64,000 nt of DNA, from the NCBI GenBank assembly GCA_027924585.1, contig BSBM01000361.1:66252001-66316000 (forward strand), read 5' to 3'. Each line of letters opens with the position of its first letter. The first letter of the stretch is position 1. A model generated the notes under the pieces. It did not search any database. It worked only from the letters and a program-made list of their open reading frames with translations, and was not told the origin of the DNA. Of the stretch, positions 1 to 11,302 are shown piece by piece. The translations under genes were made by a program, and so were the position numbers. This stretch comes from Larix kaempferi. Its lineage: Eukaryota > Streptophyta > Pinopsida > Pinales > Pinaceae.

Positions 1-194
1 TAGGTGCCAATACTATGAGTCAAAACCATGGGCCAATACAAACTATGGATCAACAAAACTATGGGCGACTTACAAAGCATATGCACCAACAACAATAACA
101 CAAACTATGGATTGACAAATACTACGGGACAACTTACAAAGCATATGTGTCCAAAAACAATATACTAACAAAGTAAAGACATGGGTTCCTAACA
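1..194 (-). repeat. Partial LTR of the chromodomain gypsy family (E1/E2 family)
   Basis: This stretch matches the right-hand parts of the LTRs at 3675-4079, 7693-8070, 21903-22268 and 27674-28048, including the shared end CATGGGTTCCTAACA. It stops at 194, where Tat-type RT sequence begins, so an element of this family (or its solo LTR) was inserted into the RT gene of the + strand Tat element. The left part lies outside the window, so the target duplication cannot be checked. Orientation is inferred from the other copies, whose genes are on the minus strand. Confidence 0.85.
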
Positions 195-198
195 CAAA

Positions 199-620
199 TT
201 TGATACTCGCCAACAAGAAACAAGGCAACATTAGAGTGTGCACTGAATTCAGGGACCTAATCCTTGCATGTCCTAAGGATAATTATCCTACTCCCTTCAT
301 GACCATATTATCGATGAGTGCACGCGTAATTATATATTATCATTTATGGATGGGTTTTCAAGATACAATCATATTCATATTTGCCCAAAAGACCAGCACA
401 AGAATGCATTCAATTTTTGTCCTTGGGGAATTTTTGCATATAGAAAGATGCCTTTTGACCTGAAAAATGATGGAGATACATTTCAATAAGCTATGTCATA
501 CAGTTTTCATGAAATAAAAAAGATCACCGAAGCCTACCTAGATGACTTGACGACTCGATCCACATGGAAACTCAGCCATCATAAACATCTTAGGGAAATA
601 TTTGATAGATGTCGTCACTA
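199..620 (+). pseudogene. Tat-type reverse transcriptase remnant
   Basis: The start reads KKQGNIRVCTEFRDL, then ACPKDNYPTPFM, matching the RT fingers of E3 at about 35690-35640. Frames then shift. The catalytic motif appears as AYLDDLTTRS near 530-560, with both aspartates kept. RT copies element RNA into cDNA inside virus-like particles. Several frameshifts and stops make this copy non-functional. The amino-terminal part of RT is missing because the LTR ending at 194 cuts it off. Confidence 0.8.
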
Positions 621-899
621 TATGATACACTTGAATCCTAATAAGTGCATCTTTTGTGTCATTTCAGAATGATTACTTGGTTTCATTGTTTCTAAGCATG
701 GGATTTTGGTAGATTTGTTCAAGTTTGAGGCGATAGTTCAATTTCATCCCACGTGCAATGTGCATCAATTACAGAGCCTCCAAGGAAAGGATAACTTCTT
801 GTGTTGTTTCATTTCCAATTATGTCGAAATCACAAAAGGTTTTATGCACCTCGTAAAGAAACGGGTTACACTCATTCGGGATGATCATGCTTAAATATA

Positions 900-1215
900 T
901 TTTGATGTATTGAAAAAGGATTTGATGTCTTCCCCATTGTCAAGTCCACCTAACTATAGCAAAGATTTTCTTCTATATTTAGCAACGTCTGATTCAACCA
1001 TCGAAATGGTTTTTGTTCAAGAAGATGAACTACATCAGGAACATGTCATTTATTATTTATGCAAGAACTTTCTGAGACCTGAGTTGAGGTACTCTCATGT
1101 CAAAAAGCTAGTGGGGGAAGTCGTCCACGTTGTCCAAATACTCCAACATTACATCATCCTGAGATGGACAAAAATAATTGCATATGTTAGTCCATTTCAA
1201 CATATATTTCCCTGA
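900..1215 (+). pseudogene. RNase H (first, RT-linked) remnant of the Tat element
   Basis: The reading frame at 910-1215 contains DFLLYLATSDSTIEMVFVQE and then HVIYYLCKNF and ELRYSHVKKL. It aligns with E3 at 34290-34045 (DFILYVAASQEMIGMVLVQ, HVIYYLSRNL, ELRYAHVEKL). This is the RT-connected RNase H of Ty3/gypsy Pol, which degrades RNA in RNA/DNA hybrids. The frame breaks before and after, so it is a relic. Confidence 0.75.
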
Positions 1216-1254
1216 CACATATTCAGTGGAAAATAAAATAAATGGATTGTAAGT

Positions 1255-2630
1255 ATGCAAGAGCTTGACTTAGGATTCATGTTGACAAAATTGAAAAATT
1301 CCTCGGCATTTGCTGATATTATGTCGGAGCTCCCTAGAGAAGGTGAGGATTTAGTTGAGAATCAGTCATTATGTGATGAACAAATATTCCTCATCAACTC
1401 AAATGACCCCTTGTATGGAAACATCCAAGTATATATCCAGGCTCAGAGGTTCCCCTCTCAATTCCCTCATGAGGATCGATAATAGATTCATCACGATGCA
1501 AAAAATTATCTTATCATAGGTGGCATGCTGTATACCATCAGGGAGTTGATACAATACTTAGGAAATGTCTCACTCACGAAGAAGCTGAGAAGTTTTTGAA
1601 TGATTTCCACAGAGGAGCATGTAGTGGTAATTTATTAGGGTTAGCTACAAACCAAAAGATATTGTGTGTTGTTTATTTTTGGCCTTTGATATTTAAAGAT
1701 TGTGTTGAAGTAGTAAATAAGTGTCACTCATGTCAAACTTTTACCATGAACATGTGTGCACATCCTACTTCACTGCATCATTTATCACCATTGTCCCCTT
1801 CACAAAGTGGCAGGTATATTTTACAACATGTAACTAAACACCGACAAAAGGCCATAAGAACATTATTGTGGCTATAGACTAATTCTCCAGGTGGGCCAAA
1901 GTTATGCCTACCTTTACATGTGATAGTGAGGTCATATCTCGATTCAATATTCCCAAAGAGATTGTCATTGATAATGGTAGTCACTTTCAGAATAATATGA
2001 TGATGGAATTAGTTACCTAACTTGGATTTTGATAGGATTTCTCCTCTCCATACCATCCGCAAGAAAATGGACAAGTAGAGGTCATCAATAAGTCCTTGAA
2101 AACTATGTTGCAATGGATAGTGATTGGGAGCAAGAAAAACTGGCATATTATGTTATAATTGACACTTTGGGAATATCAAACTTTGGTCAAGAATACTACA
2201 GGGTTCACCATGTTCCAGCTTGTTCATGGATTCGAAGTTGTGTTACCAATCGAATGCAATTTTTTTTTGTTAAAGCTAGTAATCGAGCTCCTCCCTAACA
2301 TTAGCCAGTTGGAAGAACGGATAATTTATCTAGATAAATTAGATGAACATAAAAGGGACACCACCAATGAAAACAAAGCACATAAAAAATGTGTCAACGC
2401 TTAGTATAATAAGTCGGTTCATCCCCGTGTCTTCTCTGAAGGATACATGGTACTTGTTTATGACTATGATCATGACGAACTAGGGTCAGGGAAGTTCAAC
2501 TCTCTGTGGCTAGGCCCTTAAATTGTGAGACGAGTATTGAATAAATGAGCCTATGAGTTAGAATATTTTGAGGGAAATATCCTAAGTGAGCCTAGAAATG
2601 GGATCTAATTGAAGAGGTATAATGCCTAGG
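1255..2630 (+). pseudogene. Tat-type integrase remnant
   Basis: The zinc-binding region at about 1596-1740 has FHRGACSGN and KCHSCQTF; the second histidine of the HHCC motif is replaced by Asn. The core follows in broken frames: a FSRWAKVMPT block near 1880-1910, an IVIDNGSHFQ block near 1963-1990 and PYHPQENGQVEVINKSLK near 2047-2100. A GPY/F-type carboxyl region ends near 2625. Integrase inserts cDNA into host DNA. The catalytic D and E positions that I can read are still present, but multiple stops and frameshifts disable the gene. No chromodomain follows, as expected for Tat. Confidence 0.8.
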
Positions 2631-2769
2631 TATAAATGCATGGGAAATGCATTGAACTTGTTGTATTATAAGTAGTTAGATTGCTTTACCTTATACTATT
2701 ATTGTTGTTTTCATCCTTTGCTCATCGTTCTTTGTGCTCGATTGGAATATGTTTTCATAAGCACCTATA

Positions 2770-3170
2770 TTTGTCTCTTATGCCTGTGATTCTAGTCTCC
2801 ACACTATGATCCTTGCATATGCTACTTGGGTGATTTACTCGCCCACGTGTCAGCTGGTAAGTTGAAGAGGAGTATCTCTTAAATTGGAAACCAAAAATAT
2901 TGTCGAATATAGTGTAGTTATCAAACTCTTGTTAGATGCCATATCACATGGAATAGATATTTACGTCATCCAATTGGACTCCCAAATAGTGGTATCACAA
3001 CTTAATGGTTTGTATTGTGTTTGTGACCCTAGTCTTTTACGAAAATTTATATGGGTGTATGTTATTGAGACACATTTTGAATTCATTTCATATGTACACA
3101 TTCCAAGTAGATTAAAATTGGTAACTAATGAATGATCCAATTATGTGTTAGATTGTTATTTTATATGACA
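2770..3170 (+). pseudogene. Second (archaeal-type) RNase H located after integrase
   Basis: Around 2818-2845 the sequence encodes AYATWVIYSP. It is followed by NIVEYSVVIKLLLDAISHGI and QLDSQIVVSQLNGLYCVCDP. These are the EY and DSQLVV signatures of the second RNase H known from Tat-lineage elements, and they align residue by residue with E3 at 32435-32090. The domain sits downstream of integrase in both copies. The 5' part carrying the first Asp is degenerate here. Function is inferred from the family; the copy is dead. Confidence 0.75.
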
Positions 3171-3364
3171 ATAATCAAGTATACAAGTAAACGAAAGAAC
3201 ATAGATTTGTATATAAAAAAATGATCGATATTATGCATTAATAATATAGGCTATCCATCATATTCAAAATACAAAATGAGAAGCCATCTAGCTCTCAATG
3301 ATTCATATATACAAAAAATAGGGCTCTAGGACCTGTATACAAAATATATCATCCTATTAACACT

Positions 3365-3645
3365 ATGCCTCAAGTGTAGCATACATAGTGTGGTATGTAG
3401 TCACTAGATAGGCCATCCAGTGAAGGATCTAGTCCCATACTCCGAGGACCCCAACAACTTTCCTCTGCATGCGCTCTAGCAGCTCCTCTAAATGAACCAT
3501 AGGGACATAATTGGTTAAGCCTTCTAGGTTCCCCTAGATGGTGTCAAGCACTGTAGATTCCTGAACATCAACTAGGCCTTCCTCCTCCTCTCAGTGCCTC
3601 CTCCTGTGGCATGGTCTTCCTAACCGAATCGTGCCACAGTATGAT
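3365..3645 (-). pseudogene. Antisense gene of the Tat element, exon 2 remnant
   Basis: On the minus strand one frame reads VLDTI, a stop, then GNLEGLTNYVPMVHLEELLE and RMQRKVVGV. It aligns with E3 exon 2 on its antisense strand (TLDIVRVNLSRMTNRVPLIE, DMQRHVVGV). Two stops interrupt it. Exon 1 of the same gene is at 8107-8965, and E2 now separates them. The protein family of this carboxyl part is not recognised on its own. Confidence 0.6.
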
Positions 3646-3674
3646 AGATGAAATTTTTTTGTCATATATGATTA

Positions 3675-4079
3675 TGTGATGAACCTGCAATAATTAATTA
3701 ATGAAAACACACGAAATAGCAGAAATAACAGAACTCAGAATCACTTTTATATTGATCGCAAGCCGCTTCGAGGGGGCAACCTCCTTTGAGCAAGCTCAAT
3801 ACAAATAACTTCACTGTACCTTCATTGGTCTCAACACAAACTTATATACTAAGTCTAGGCGCCAATACCATGGGTCAATCCCATGTGTCAATACAAACCA
3901 TGGGCCAGTACAAAACATGGATCAACAATTACTACAAGACGACTTACAAAGCATATGCATCCAACAACAATAATACCAACAATGGATCAACAAATACTAT
4001 GGGACGACTTACAAAGCATGCACGTCCAACAAAAATATACTAACAAAGTAAATAGAAGTGTTGACATGGGTTCCTAACA
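3675..4079 (-). repeat. E2 3' LTR
   Basis: It starts TGTGATGAACCTGCAA and ends GGGTTCCTAACA on the + strand, so on the coding strand it begins TGTTAGG and ends CACA. At 405 bp it is longer than its partner at 7693-8070 (378 bp) because of small indels. Confidence 0.92.
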
Positions 4080-4099
4080 TCCCTTTTCCCTTAGAAAAA

Positions 4100-4522
4100 G
4101 CTTTGTCCTCAAAGATTTAGATGTGGAAATTGATGCAGAATCTAAAGGAGTGGTTCCCCTGTAACATCCTCGGGTTGCATTCCGGCCCACTAACCACTTT
4201 TGAGTTTCAGGGAGGATTGCTTCGAAGGTTGTAGACGAAAAAGGACCATATTAGCTACGTGAAAAGTGCTCTCAGAATGGTGTTGATCGGCTTGTTGTTT
4301 CAGTCGAATTCTTGCCATGTGAAGATTGTCCTGCAGAATGAGAAGAATATGATCGGTGTTTCGAAGAACCGAGTCAATTGCCTGAACTGGGGAGTTGTTG
4401 AGCGTGTATAGAAGAAGAAATGGCGGTGCCTGTCCATAAACTGCTTCATATGGTGTCCTTTTAGATGTGGTATTGTACCACTGGAGTGCTTCTAGGAAAT
4501 CCATAGAAATAGCTGTCCACAT
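4100..4522 (-). pseudogene. E2 integrase/chromodomain remnant
   Basis: The frame reads TAISMDFLEA, joined directly to LQWYNTTSKRTPYEAVYGQ. In E1 about 170 residues separate these blocks, so the segment with the second catalytic Asp and the Glu of integrase is deleted. The frame then runs to KQSSLKLKSG and jumps to a MQPEDVTGEPLL remnant of the chromodomain, showing a second deletion that removed the GPY/F module. Nothing here could be active. Confidence 0.8.
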
Positions 4523-4629
4523 CTATGTAGGGATGGGCAAGGGTTCAAGCAGTCCTAAAAGGAGTGTCGTTGCACCCTTGTTGACCTGGAAACTATCACA
4601 CTCAACCACCATCTGGTGAATTTTCATTT

Positions 4630-4985
4630 TCAGTCCCTACCAAAAGAAGTTTCATTGTGCCCGGTCATAGGTTTTGAGGAACCCATAGTTCCCTGCCGAT
4701 GAAGAAGCATGGAGTTCATAGAAGAGATAGCCCTGTTGAACAAATTGCAACCAATTTGGAACAAGCAAAGAAATAGCTGTAAGAGAAACTGGGTCACCAA
4801 ATTGGCGAGAAGGAGCATCTGCCACCATATTATCCTTACCCTTCTTGTAAGTGATTGCATAGTCATAACCCATGAGTTGGATAACCCATTTTTCGGTGTG
4901 CTGGTGAGGAGACCTGTTGTTTAAGAAAATGTTCCAGACTCTGGAGATCAGTCTTGATGCAAAAATAATTTCCTAATAGGGATGG
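4630..4985 (-). pseudogene. E2 RNase H tail remnant
   Basis: MGYDYAITYKKGKDNMVADA corresponds to the end of the RNase H region and the start of the integrase linker in E1 (23843-23559). Frames are broken, and the upstream RNase H core continues only to the SQQEMMAILHVVQKW block at about 4986-5040. Confidence 0.7.
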
Positions 4986-5699
4986 CTACCACTTCTGTAC
5001 TACATGCAAAATAGCCATCATTTCCTGCTGAGATGTAGATGCGGCTAAATGCTTACCGAAACGGTCTCTTGAAGGTGGCAATCCCACTGGTGCAACAAAG
5101 ACACCTGCATATCTATCCAAGGAAGTAGTGGAGACCATTGGTGGGTGCATCTGAATGGAATGGAGTTGAGTGATGACACCATGTGAATTCCTCTTAAGGA
5201 TCTTTTCCAGGCGATGTGAACTGATGATGCAGAGAGACCCTGGTTGTAAGCTCGTAAATTTTTGTTGTGTCCCATTAACTGAAAATTGCATCCAAATTTC
5301 AACAAAATCCCATAAGATGGGGCCAAGTGTGCGTAACCATTGAACGCCCAAAACTACATCACATCCGCCTAAGAACAAGGCAAACATGTCAGAGTGTAGG
5401 TTAGAATCTTCCAGAGAGATACACACATTATGACACTTTCCCTTGCAAGGTAAGGTGCCCCCATTGGCAACCATGACTTCAAAGTTGGAGCAAGGATGGA
5501 CAAAATAATCAGCATGTTTGGTGATCCAAGGGTCAATGAAGTTATGAGTGCTACCAGAATCAATGAGTATTGTAAGAGGAAGCTTCTTGAAGTAACCCTT
5601 GACCCACATTGTTTGGGGGGTGGTAACGCGGGATAAAGCATGGAGAGATATCTCTAGGTGGTCTTCCTGAGATGGAAAGTCAATAGGCGGCTCCTCAAT
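4986..5699 (-). pseudogene. E2 protease fused by deletion to RNase H
   Basis: The open frame (207 codons at 5609-4986) contains the aspartic protease active site LIDSGSTHNFIDP and a GGCDVVLGVQWL block. After VGLPPSRDRFGKH it jumps into the RNase H block STSQQEMMAILHVVQKW. E1 has the whole RT between these points, so RT was removed by an internal deletion that left an open frame across the junction. The protease would process Gag if expressed. Confidence 0.8.
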
Positions 5700-6623
5700 G
5701 TCGACCTAATCATCCGATGTATCTAAAGCTTCTTCACCAACTTCAGAGGTAGGAAGAGAATCCACATCCAAGAGATAGAGCTTTTATTGAACACATCTAT
5801 GTCCCCGAGTGAATTTTTCATCACAATTATAACAAAGCCCTTTTTCTCTACGTGCCTGCATCTCTGTTTCGGACAAATGCTTGATAGGAGCTGGTCGAGG
5901 AGCTGGCGAGATGGGAGGTTGTTGAGAACCCATATTTCGAAAGGGAACAAAAGTGGGTTTGGAGCGCTGTTGGGCGGCAATCTTGTCTTCTCCCAACTTA
6001 GCCAACCCCATGGCTTCCATCATTGTGTTGGGACATAACATTTTGACCTCTGGGAAAATTTAATCCTTAAGACCACTGATAAAACAACTCCTGTAGAAGT
6101 CATCAGACAATCCTGCTGTGTTGTTGGCTAGTTTCTCAAATTCTTTCTTATGCTCTTTCACAGTGCCAATTTGACGAAGTTTAGTGAGTGCTCCGATGAA
6201 GTCATCAAAAGAACTAGGACCAAATCGTTGCAAAAGGAGTTGGCAAAAATCTGTCCATTTTGGCTCATCATGAGCCCTGATGTACCAATGGTACCATTGA
6301 AGGGCTTCCTGTTCCAAATGAAAGGATGCAAGTGGAAATTTTTGGACATCAAAAGTATTATGCAGACTGAAATACTGTTATGCACGATAGATCCATCCAG
6401 TCGGATCAGTACCATTGAAGCGAGGAAATTCAAGCTCCGGACCACGGAAAGTGCTGGAAGAAGAGAACCCATTGGCTATAGAATATTCTTGCTATCGGTT
6501 ATTATTCATGGCTGAATGCTGAAGATGGAGGCTAAGAATTTTTTCATCCAAATCTTGGAGTTTGGTTTGGATGGCTGCAAGTGATTCTTCCATGGTTTTT
6601 TCTCCTGCACGGATGACAACCAT
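5700..6623 (-). pseudogene. E2 gag, disrupted
   Basis: The product matches E1 Gag throughout: EEALQWYXXYI-type and FCQLLLQRFGPS blocks, then YRSCFISGLKD, and the zinc knuckle GLCYNCDEKFTRGHRC with all cysteines kept, unlike E1. In-frame stops (for example after the SGLKD block near 6060) and at least one shift break it. The likely start is the ATG at 6623, equivalent to the E1 start. Gag forms the particle that packages element RNA. Confidence 0.8.
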
Positions 6624-7678
6624 AACCAGGAGTTTTTTTTGTTTTTTTTTGGAATGGATAGAAAAACACAAACAAAAGCTTATTTAGTAAAGGGAAATTT
6701 GGATTTGGCAAAAACTCAGATGGGTAATTGGGGTTTGACTAGGTTTTGGACACTTTCTGATGGACAGGGAAGCAGAAAATGGGGATTTCAGAAGTGGGGT
6801 AAAAGAATGAGAAAATTTGTCAAAGAGGGACAAAGAAGCAGAAATAGGGAATGAACACAGTGGCACAATTTTGAGGCGAGTGGGTAAAAATTGAAGAAGT
6901 TATGGCAAACCCTAAAAATAGAAAAATGTGGGATTTTTGGTTTTGGAAAGTGGAATTTGGGATAGGGTCCTCATGAATGAAATATGCAGAATGGGATTGC
7001 AAGGGTGTCTGGGAAGTTTCAAGGGAAACCGAGTTAAAACAAGGGAGATATGGATCTGCAATGGCGTGGAAGGGATCAGAACAGATGGATCTGCAATGAC
7101 GCGGAAGGGATCGACAACAGATGGATTTGAAACGACGTCGAATGGATAAAAAATGGCAGGATCTGAAACAGCTTTTAGAATAGATCTGAAATGGCTGGAT
7201 CTGGAACGACTGTCAGAATGGATCTGAAATGGCTCGGAATGGATCTGAAACGGTTGTAAGTGATCGCCAATAGTTCAGCTGAAAATAGATATGGACCCTA
7301 GGTATGTGCGGCTTCCTATCTGTTCAGGGGATTCACTCGGCCACCAATGTTGTCCGACGGCTTGCGTATTGGGGCAGTACCCCTCACTCCTCGGCTCAGG
7401 TAAAACTGATAACCACTTTGCCACAAACGACAGCTCTTGGTTTACCTCACGGGTGGGAACTAGTCAATCAGGTAGGGGTCGTTTCCCTTTTCACTGGCAG
7501 GTCCTCTCAATGGGCCAGCTACTTCGGGGTTCTTGTGGTACTCCTTACAATGAATTTTAGGTCTTATGCCCAAGTACTTCCCACAGTTAAGTGAATAGGG
7601 ATTATTCCTAGATCCGAAGCTACGATAGATGTGAAAAAAAAATTTGGCAGAAATTTCACCCAGCAAGCCCAAGAAAGT
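6624..7678 (-). other. E2 untranslated leader
   Basis: This is the noncoding stretch between primer site and gag. It holds degenerate repeats around GGATCTGAAA at about 7040-7260. A block at 7291-7594 is strongly shared with E1 (27272-27560), including short open frames. I see no gene here. Confidence 0.7.
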
Positions 7679-7690
7679 GCTCTGATACCA
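7679..7690 (-). promoter_or_regulatory. E2 primer binding site (tRNA-iMet)
   Basis: The minus strand reads TGGTATCAGAGC, the exact 12-base site complementary to plant initiator tRNA-Met, two bases inside the 5' LTR end. It would prime minus-strand cDNA synthesis. Confidence 0.93.
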
Positions 7691-7692
7691 GA

Positions 7693-8070
7693 TGTGATGA
7701 ACCTGCAATAATTAATTAATGAAAACACACGAAATAACAGAAATATCAGAACTCGGAATCACTTTTATATTGATCGTAGGCCACTTTGAGGGGGCAAGCT
7801 CAATACAAATAACTTCACCATACCTTCATTAGTCTCAACACAAACTTATATACTAAGTCTAGGCACCAATACCATGTGTCAATACAAACCACGGGCCAAT
7901 ACAAAATATGGATCAACAATTACTATGGGACGACTTACAAAGCATATGCATCCAACAACAATAATACAAACTATGGATCAACAAATACTACGGTACGACT
8001 TACAAAGCATATGTGTCCAACAACAATATACTAACAAAGTAAATAGAAGTGTTGACATGGGTTCCTAACA
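7693..8070 (-). repeat. E2 5' LTR
   Basis: 378 bp, from TGTGATGAACC to GTTCCTAACA on the + strand, directly next to the primer site. It matches 3675-4079 with substitutions and small indels. Confidence 0.92.
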
Positions 8071-8106
8071 TTAAAAATTGAATAACATCAAAACAAAAGC
8101 AGTTAC

Positions 8107-8965
8107 CTATATTCCCCCAATGCATCTAGTGGGAGTGGCATCTTAAGATCCTGATGGAATTCCATCAACTCATAAGTATAGTCATTAATGGATATGATAT
8201 AAGAACACCACTAGTCGAAAAAATCATCATTGAAGGCATGGAGGACCTACCCACCTCTAATCCTCCTCATCATATCACCCCATATGCTCATGCGTGACTC
8301 CCTAAGGTCATATGGGGGCATGATGGTACATGGGAGCATAGCGAAAAGCCTCTCTAGAAAGAATGACACAAGAAGGGTCCCATAACTAAACAATCTAAGT
8401 CCATCAGTCCTGCATCATATGAACTATGACTTTAGACTACTCAATAAAGGTGAGCACCATTCATAAACTATAGACCACATGCACTCAATGATTTAATACA
8501 TCTGGGTATGAGAGGAAAGATGAAGTGATTCCAGAGCTGGCCACCCTTGACATAGTAAGGACTATGATATTGAGTCAAATATATATGATCCTCTCAATAG
8601 GAAGTTGCTAACCAATCTTCACAGTGTCAACACTGCAATATGTGTCAACATAATCATTAACTATCAATCATCCCCAAGGACCTGAATTCAGATTCACATT
8701 ACCTCCACGGTGATATAAATAAGTCAAGAAGTAAATATCCTCAATATCAATGATAAGGGTGGCTCCATCTATAACAAACACCTCTCGATCCACATCCCAA
8801 TACTATATAATCATGTTGATTAGTTATGTGTAGGATATCATATCCTGACATCTAAAGAACATCATCCAACCACATTGGTGAAGCACACCTAATGCGGTGG
8901 GATTGTCTACACCCTACAAATCTATCAATTCATGGTCTCTTTCTCTCAACTAGATCACCGTGAGT
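8107..8965 (-). pseudogene. Antisense plant-mobile-domain-like gene of the Tat element, exon 1
   Basis: On the minus strand broken frames encode REREHELID, then LINMII, YWDVDREVFVIDG, IEDIYFLTYLYHRG, a FFLERLFAML block, and near the end INDYTYELMEFHQDLKMPLP. They align with the antisense frame of E3 (30566-31423: REREHDLVDE, YWDVDAQ, VDHIYFIIGLSRRGE, IDDYPYAGIDFHQDRDMPLP). The layout resembles the plant mobile domain (PMD, MAIN/MAIL1-like and transposon-borne). The exon ends at ATAG followed by GTAACT, a splice donor at the same aligned position as in E3. Stops and shifts make it a pseudogene. Confidence 0.65.
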
Positions 8966-9509
8966 GATCCTACAACAAGAAAATTTATAAAAAAAATTGC
9001 AAGCTTAAATTTTTGGACTACCCGGCGGAGTAGATGTAGGTTCACTGTAGTACACACGGTCACATATAGTGCCAAATGTATGCGAGTTGTGTTCTGGACA
9101 GGAGTGTATGTACATGTCCCATCCAAAGCTACCCACGCACGTGTAATTTTAAAATTAAAAAATTAAAATGTACATCAAATAAACACAAAAATTGAAGACA
9201 AATGCAATACTTAATACTTAATACTTGGTGGTGATAGTAGCCAATTCCGACTAAAAATGAGCCCGCAATTTGGATTTAAAAAATCAATGTATGTTGGTCA
9301 ATTCCGGCAAGTTTTTGAAATGTTGGTAGAAAATGAAAATTTTCACCATTTTATACATTTTGATATAAAATACTTCACCAAAAGTTCCTAATACTTTATA
9401 ACTGCCTTTTTTTTTTTAAATGGCTACCAATGGTGCTATTGAGAACTAATGTTGGATTAAGGATAAGGTGGCACTATGCAATTTTTTTGACTTGGGACAA
9501 CATTACTAT
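8966..9509. other. AT-rich spacer, no gene seen
   Basis: Only short chance frames. By comparison with E3 it would be upstream or promoter sequence of the antisense gene and, on the + strand, the 3' noncoding part of the decayed Tat element. Confidence 0.5.
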
Positions 9510-11302
9510 GTAATATTGTTTCTAACTAGAATATAGGATAGGTTCACACTTCCTACATACATGCATTATCAATGTTGAGATGTCATTTTTCTTGGGATCC
9601 ACATTCGTTAAATTATGACATTAGCCTTCCATAATGAAATGTCGTAGTTAATGAATTAGAGTCTACCTAAAACATGGGTACCATAGATAGATCCATTTTT
9701 ATTCATCCGGTGCCCATGTCGAATATCTCTATTAGGAACTTGAGTCCCTTTTAGCCCTACCATGACTATATGTTGAAACCACATATTCTCATTATCCATA
9801 AGTCTTTGGATTTATTGTATCCACTTCTCGAAATTATGACCAAACAAGACATCCCATATGAGTGTCCACTTCCTCCACATCCCTTTTTCGCATTTTTGGA
9901 CTTTTGCATAGGTATGTTCCATGCGTTTGGAACTTAGTTACATGCCACATGACACACTCATCTCCTCCACTGTAATATAACATTCTTTTATTCCTTTTTA
10001 GGATTTATAATATGAAAAAGACACTAAAAATCAAATATTTATAAAAAAGAGAGGATGGGAAAATTTACAATCTCTTATGAAATTCTTGAGCAACATAATC
10101 ATGTTTCCTTTGAAAATAACACTTGTTTCATGTCCATCTTCACAATTGGGTAGTATTTTGGCCATAGAAACTAAACCATGATTTGAGTCCTAACACTCCT
10201 CTGATTCATTACTCTTCCAACCACTATGGCGTAGTCTTCATTGCCTCATGCATTGTTGACTATATATCGTCTTTCTATCCATGGGTCATCATCATTGCTC
10301 AAGTCACATAATGTGCCATAAAGGAAGTTTTAGCCTAATTCATCCATTCCTCAAGTTCCCTAACTATGCATGTCAACCTTCCCCATTGTCAACATTATTA
10401 TGTGGTGACCAAGGTAATATTGTTTCTAACTAGAATATAGGATAGGTTCACATTGCCTACATACATGCATTATCAATGTTGAGATGTCATTTTCCTTAGG
10501 ACCCACATTTGTTAAATTGTGACATTATCCTTCCATAATGAAACACCGTAGTTAATGAGTTAGAGCCTACCTGAAACATGGGTGCCCTAGATAGATCCAT
10601 TTTTATTCATCTAGTGCCCATGCCGAAGATCTATATTAGGATCTTGAGTCCCTTTTATCCCTAACAAGACTATATGTTGAAGCCACATATTCTCATTATC
10701 CATAAGTCTTTGCATTTATTGTAGCCACTTCTCGAAATTATGACCAAACAAGACATCCCATATGAGTGTCCACTTCCTCCCCATCCCTTTTTTGAATTTT
10801 TAGACTTTTGCATAGGTATGTTCCATGTGCTTGGAACTTAGTTACATGCCATGTGACACACACTCGTCTCCTCCACTATAATATAGCATTGTTTTATTCC
10901 TTTTTAGGATTTATAATATGAAAAAGACACTAAAAATCAAATAATTATAAAAAAGAGAGGATGGGAAAATTTACAATCTCTTATGAAAGTCGTGAGCAAC
11001 ATAATCATGTTGCCTTTGAACAAAACACTTGTGTCATGTCCATGTTCACAACTAGGTAGTAGTTTGGCAATAGAAACCGAACCATGATTTGAGTCCTAGC
11101 ACTCATCTGATTCATTACTCTTCCAACCACTATGGAGTAGTCTTCATTGCCTCATGCATTGTTGACTATTTATCATCTTTCTATCCATGGGTCATCATCG
11201 TTGCTCAAGTCAATTAATGTGCCATGAAGAAAGTTTTAACCTAAGTCATCCATTCCTCAAGTTCCTTAACTTTGCATTTCTGAATTCCCTATTGTCAATT
11301 TG
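9510..11302. repeat. 904-bp tandem duplication
   Basis: Copy 1 starts at 9510 and copy 2 at 10414, both with GTAATATTGTTTCTAACTAG. They stay collinear, with scattered substitutions and small indels, to about 11302, where copy 2 loses similarity. No coding signal is seen in either copy. The two are adjacent with no interior, so this looks like a tandem duplication and not an LTR pair. Its origin is unknown; it may lie in the 3' noncoding part of the Tat element. Confidence 0.85.

Larger units (their letters stand above)
3675..8070 (-). mobile_element. E2: internally deleted chromodomain Ty3/gypsy element
   Basis: LTRs at 3675-4079 and 7693-8070 flank a 3.6-kb interior on the minus strand, compared with 5.4 kb in the related E1. 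E2 keeps a tRNA-iMet primer site, leader, gag and protease. It lacks nearly all RT, the integrase catalytic core and most of the chromodomain region. It could only move with help from other elements. No clear target duplication is seen (GATTA on the left, TTAAA on the right), so one end may have mutated or recombined. Confidence 0.9.
195..8965 (+). mobile_element. Decayed Tat-type Ty3/gypsy element, + strand, interrupted by E2
   Basis: Remnants of RT, RNase H, integrase and a second RNase H occur in that order on the + strand. They are followed by an antisense plant-mobile-domain-like gene on the minus strand. The order and sequence match the better preserved element E3 (21151-42462) in mirror orientation. 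The gag-protease part lies upstream of the window or was displaced by the element whose LTR ends at 194. E2 (3675-8070) is inserted in it. Its own 3' LTR was not identified; E3 has about 2.3 kb between the antisense gene and its LTR, so this one may extend into 9000-11300. Confidence 0.75.

Noticed and set aside
7291-7594. Open frames conserved between E2 and E1 leaders (also 27272-27560)
   Set aside because: Conservation follows the common origin of the elements; frames differ between copies and show no domain, so I treat them as leader sequence.
9510-11302. Direct repeat pair considered as LTRs
   Set aside because: The copies touch each other with no interior, primer site or polypurine tract.
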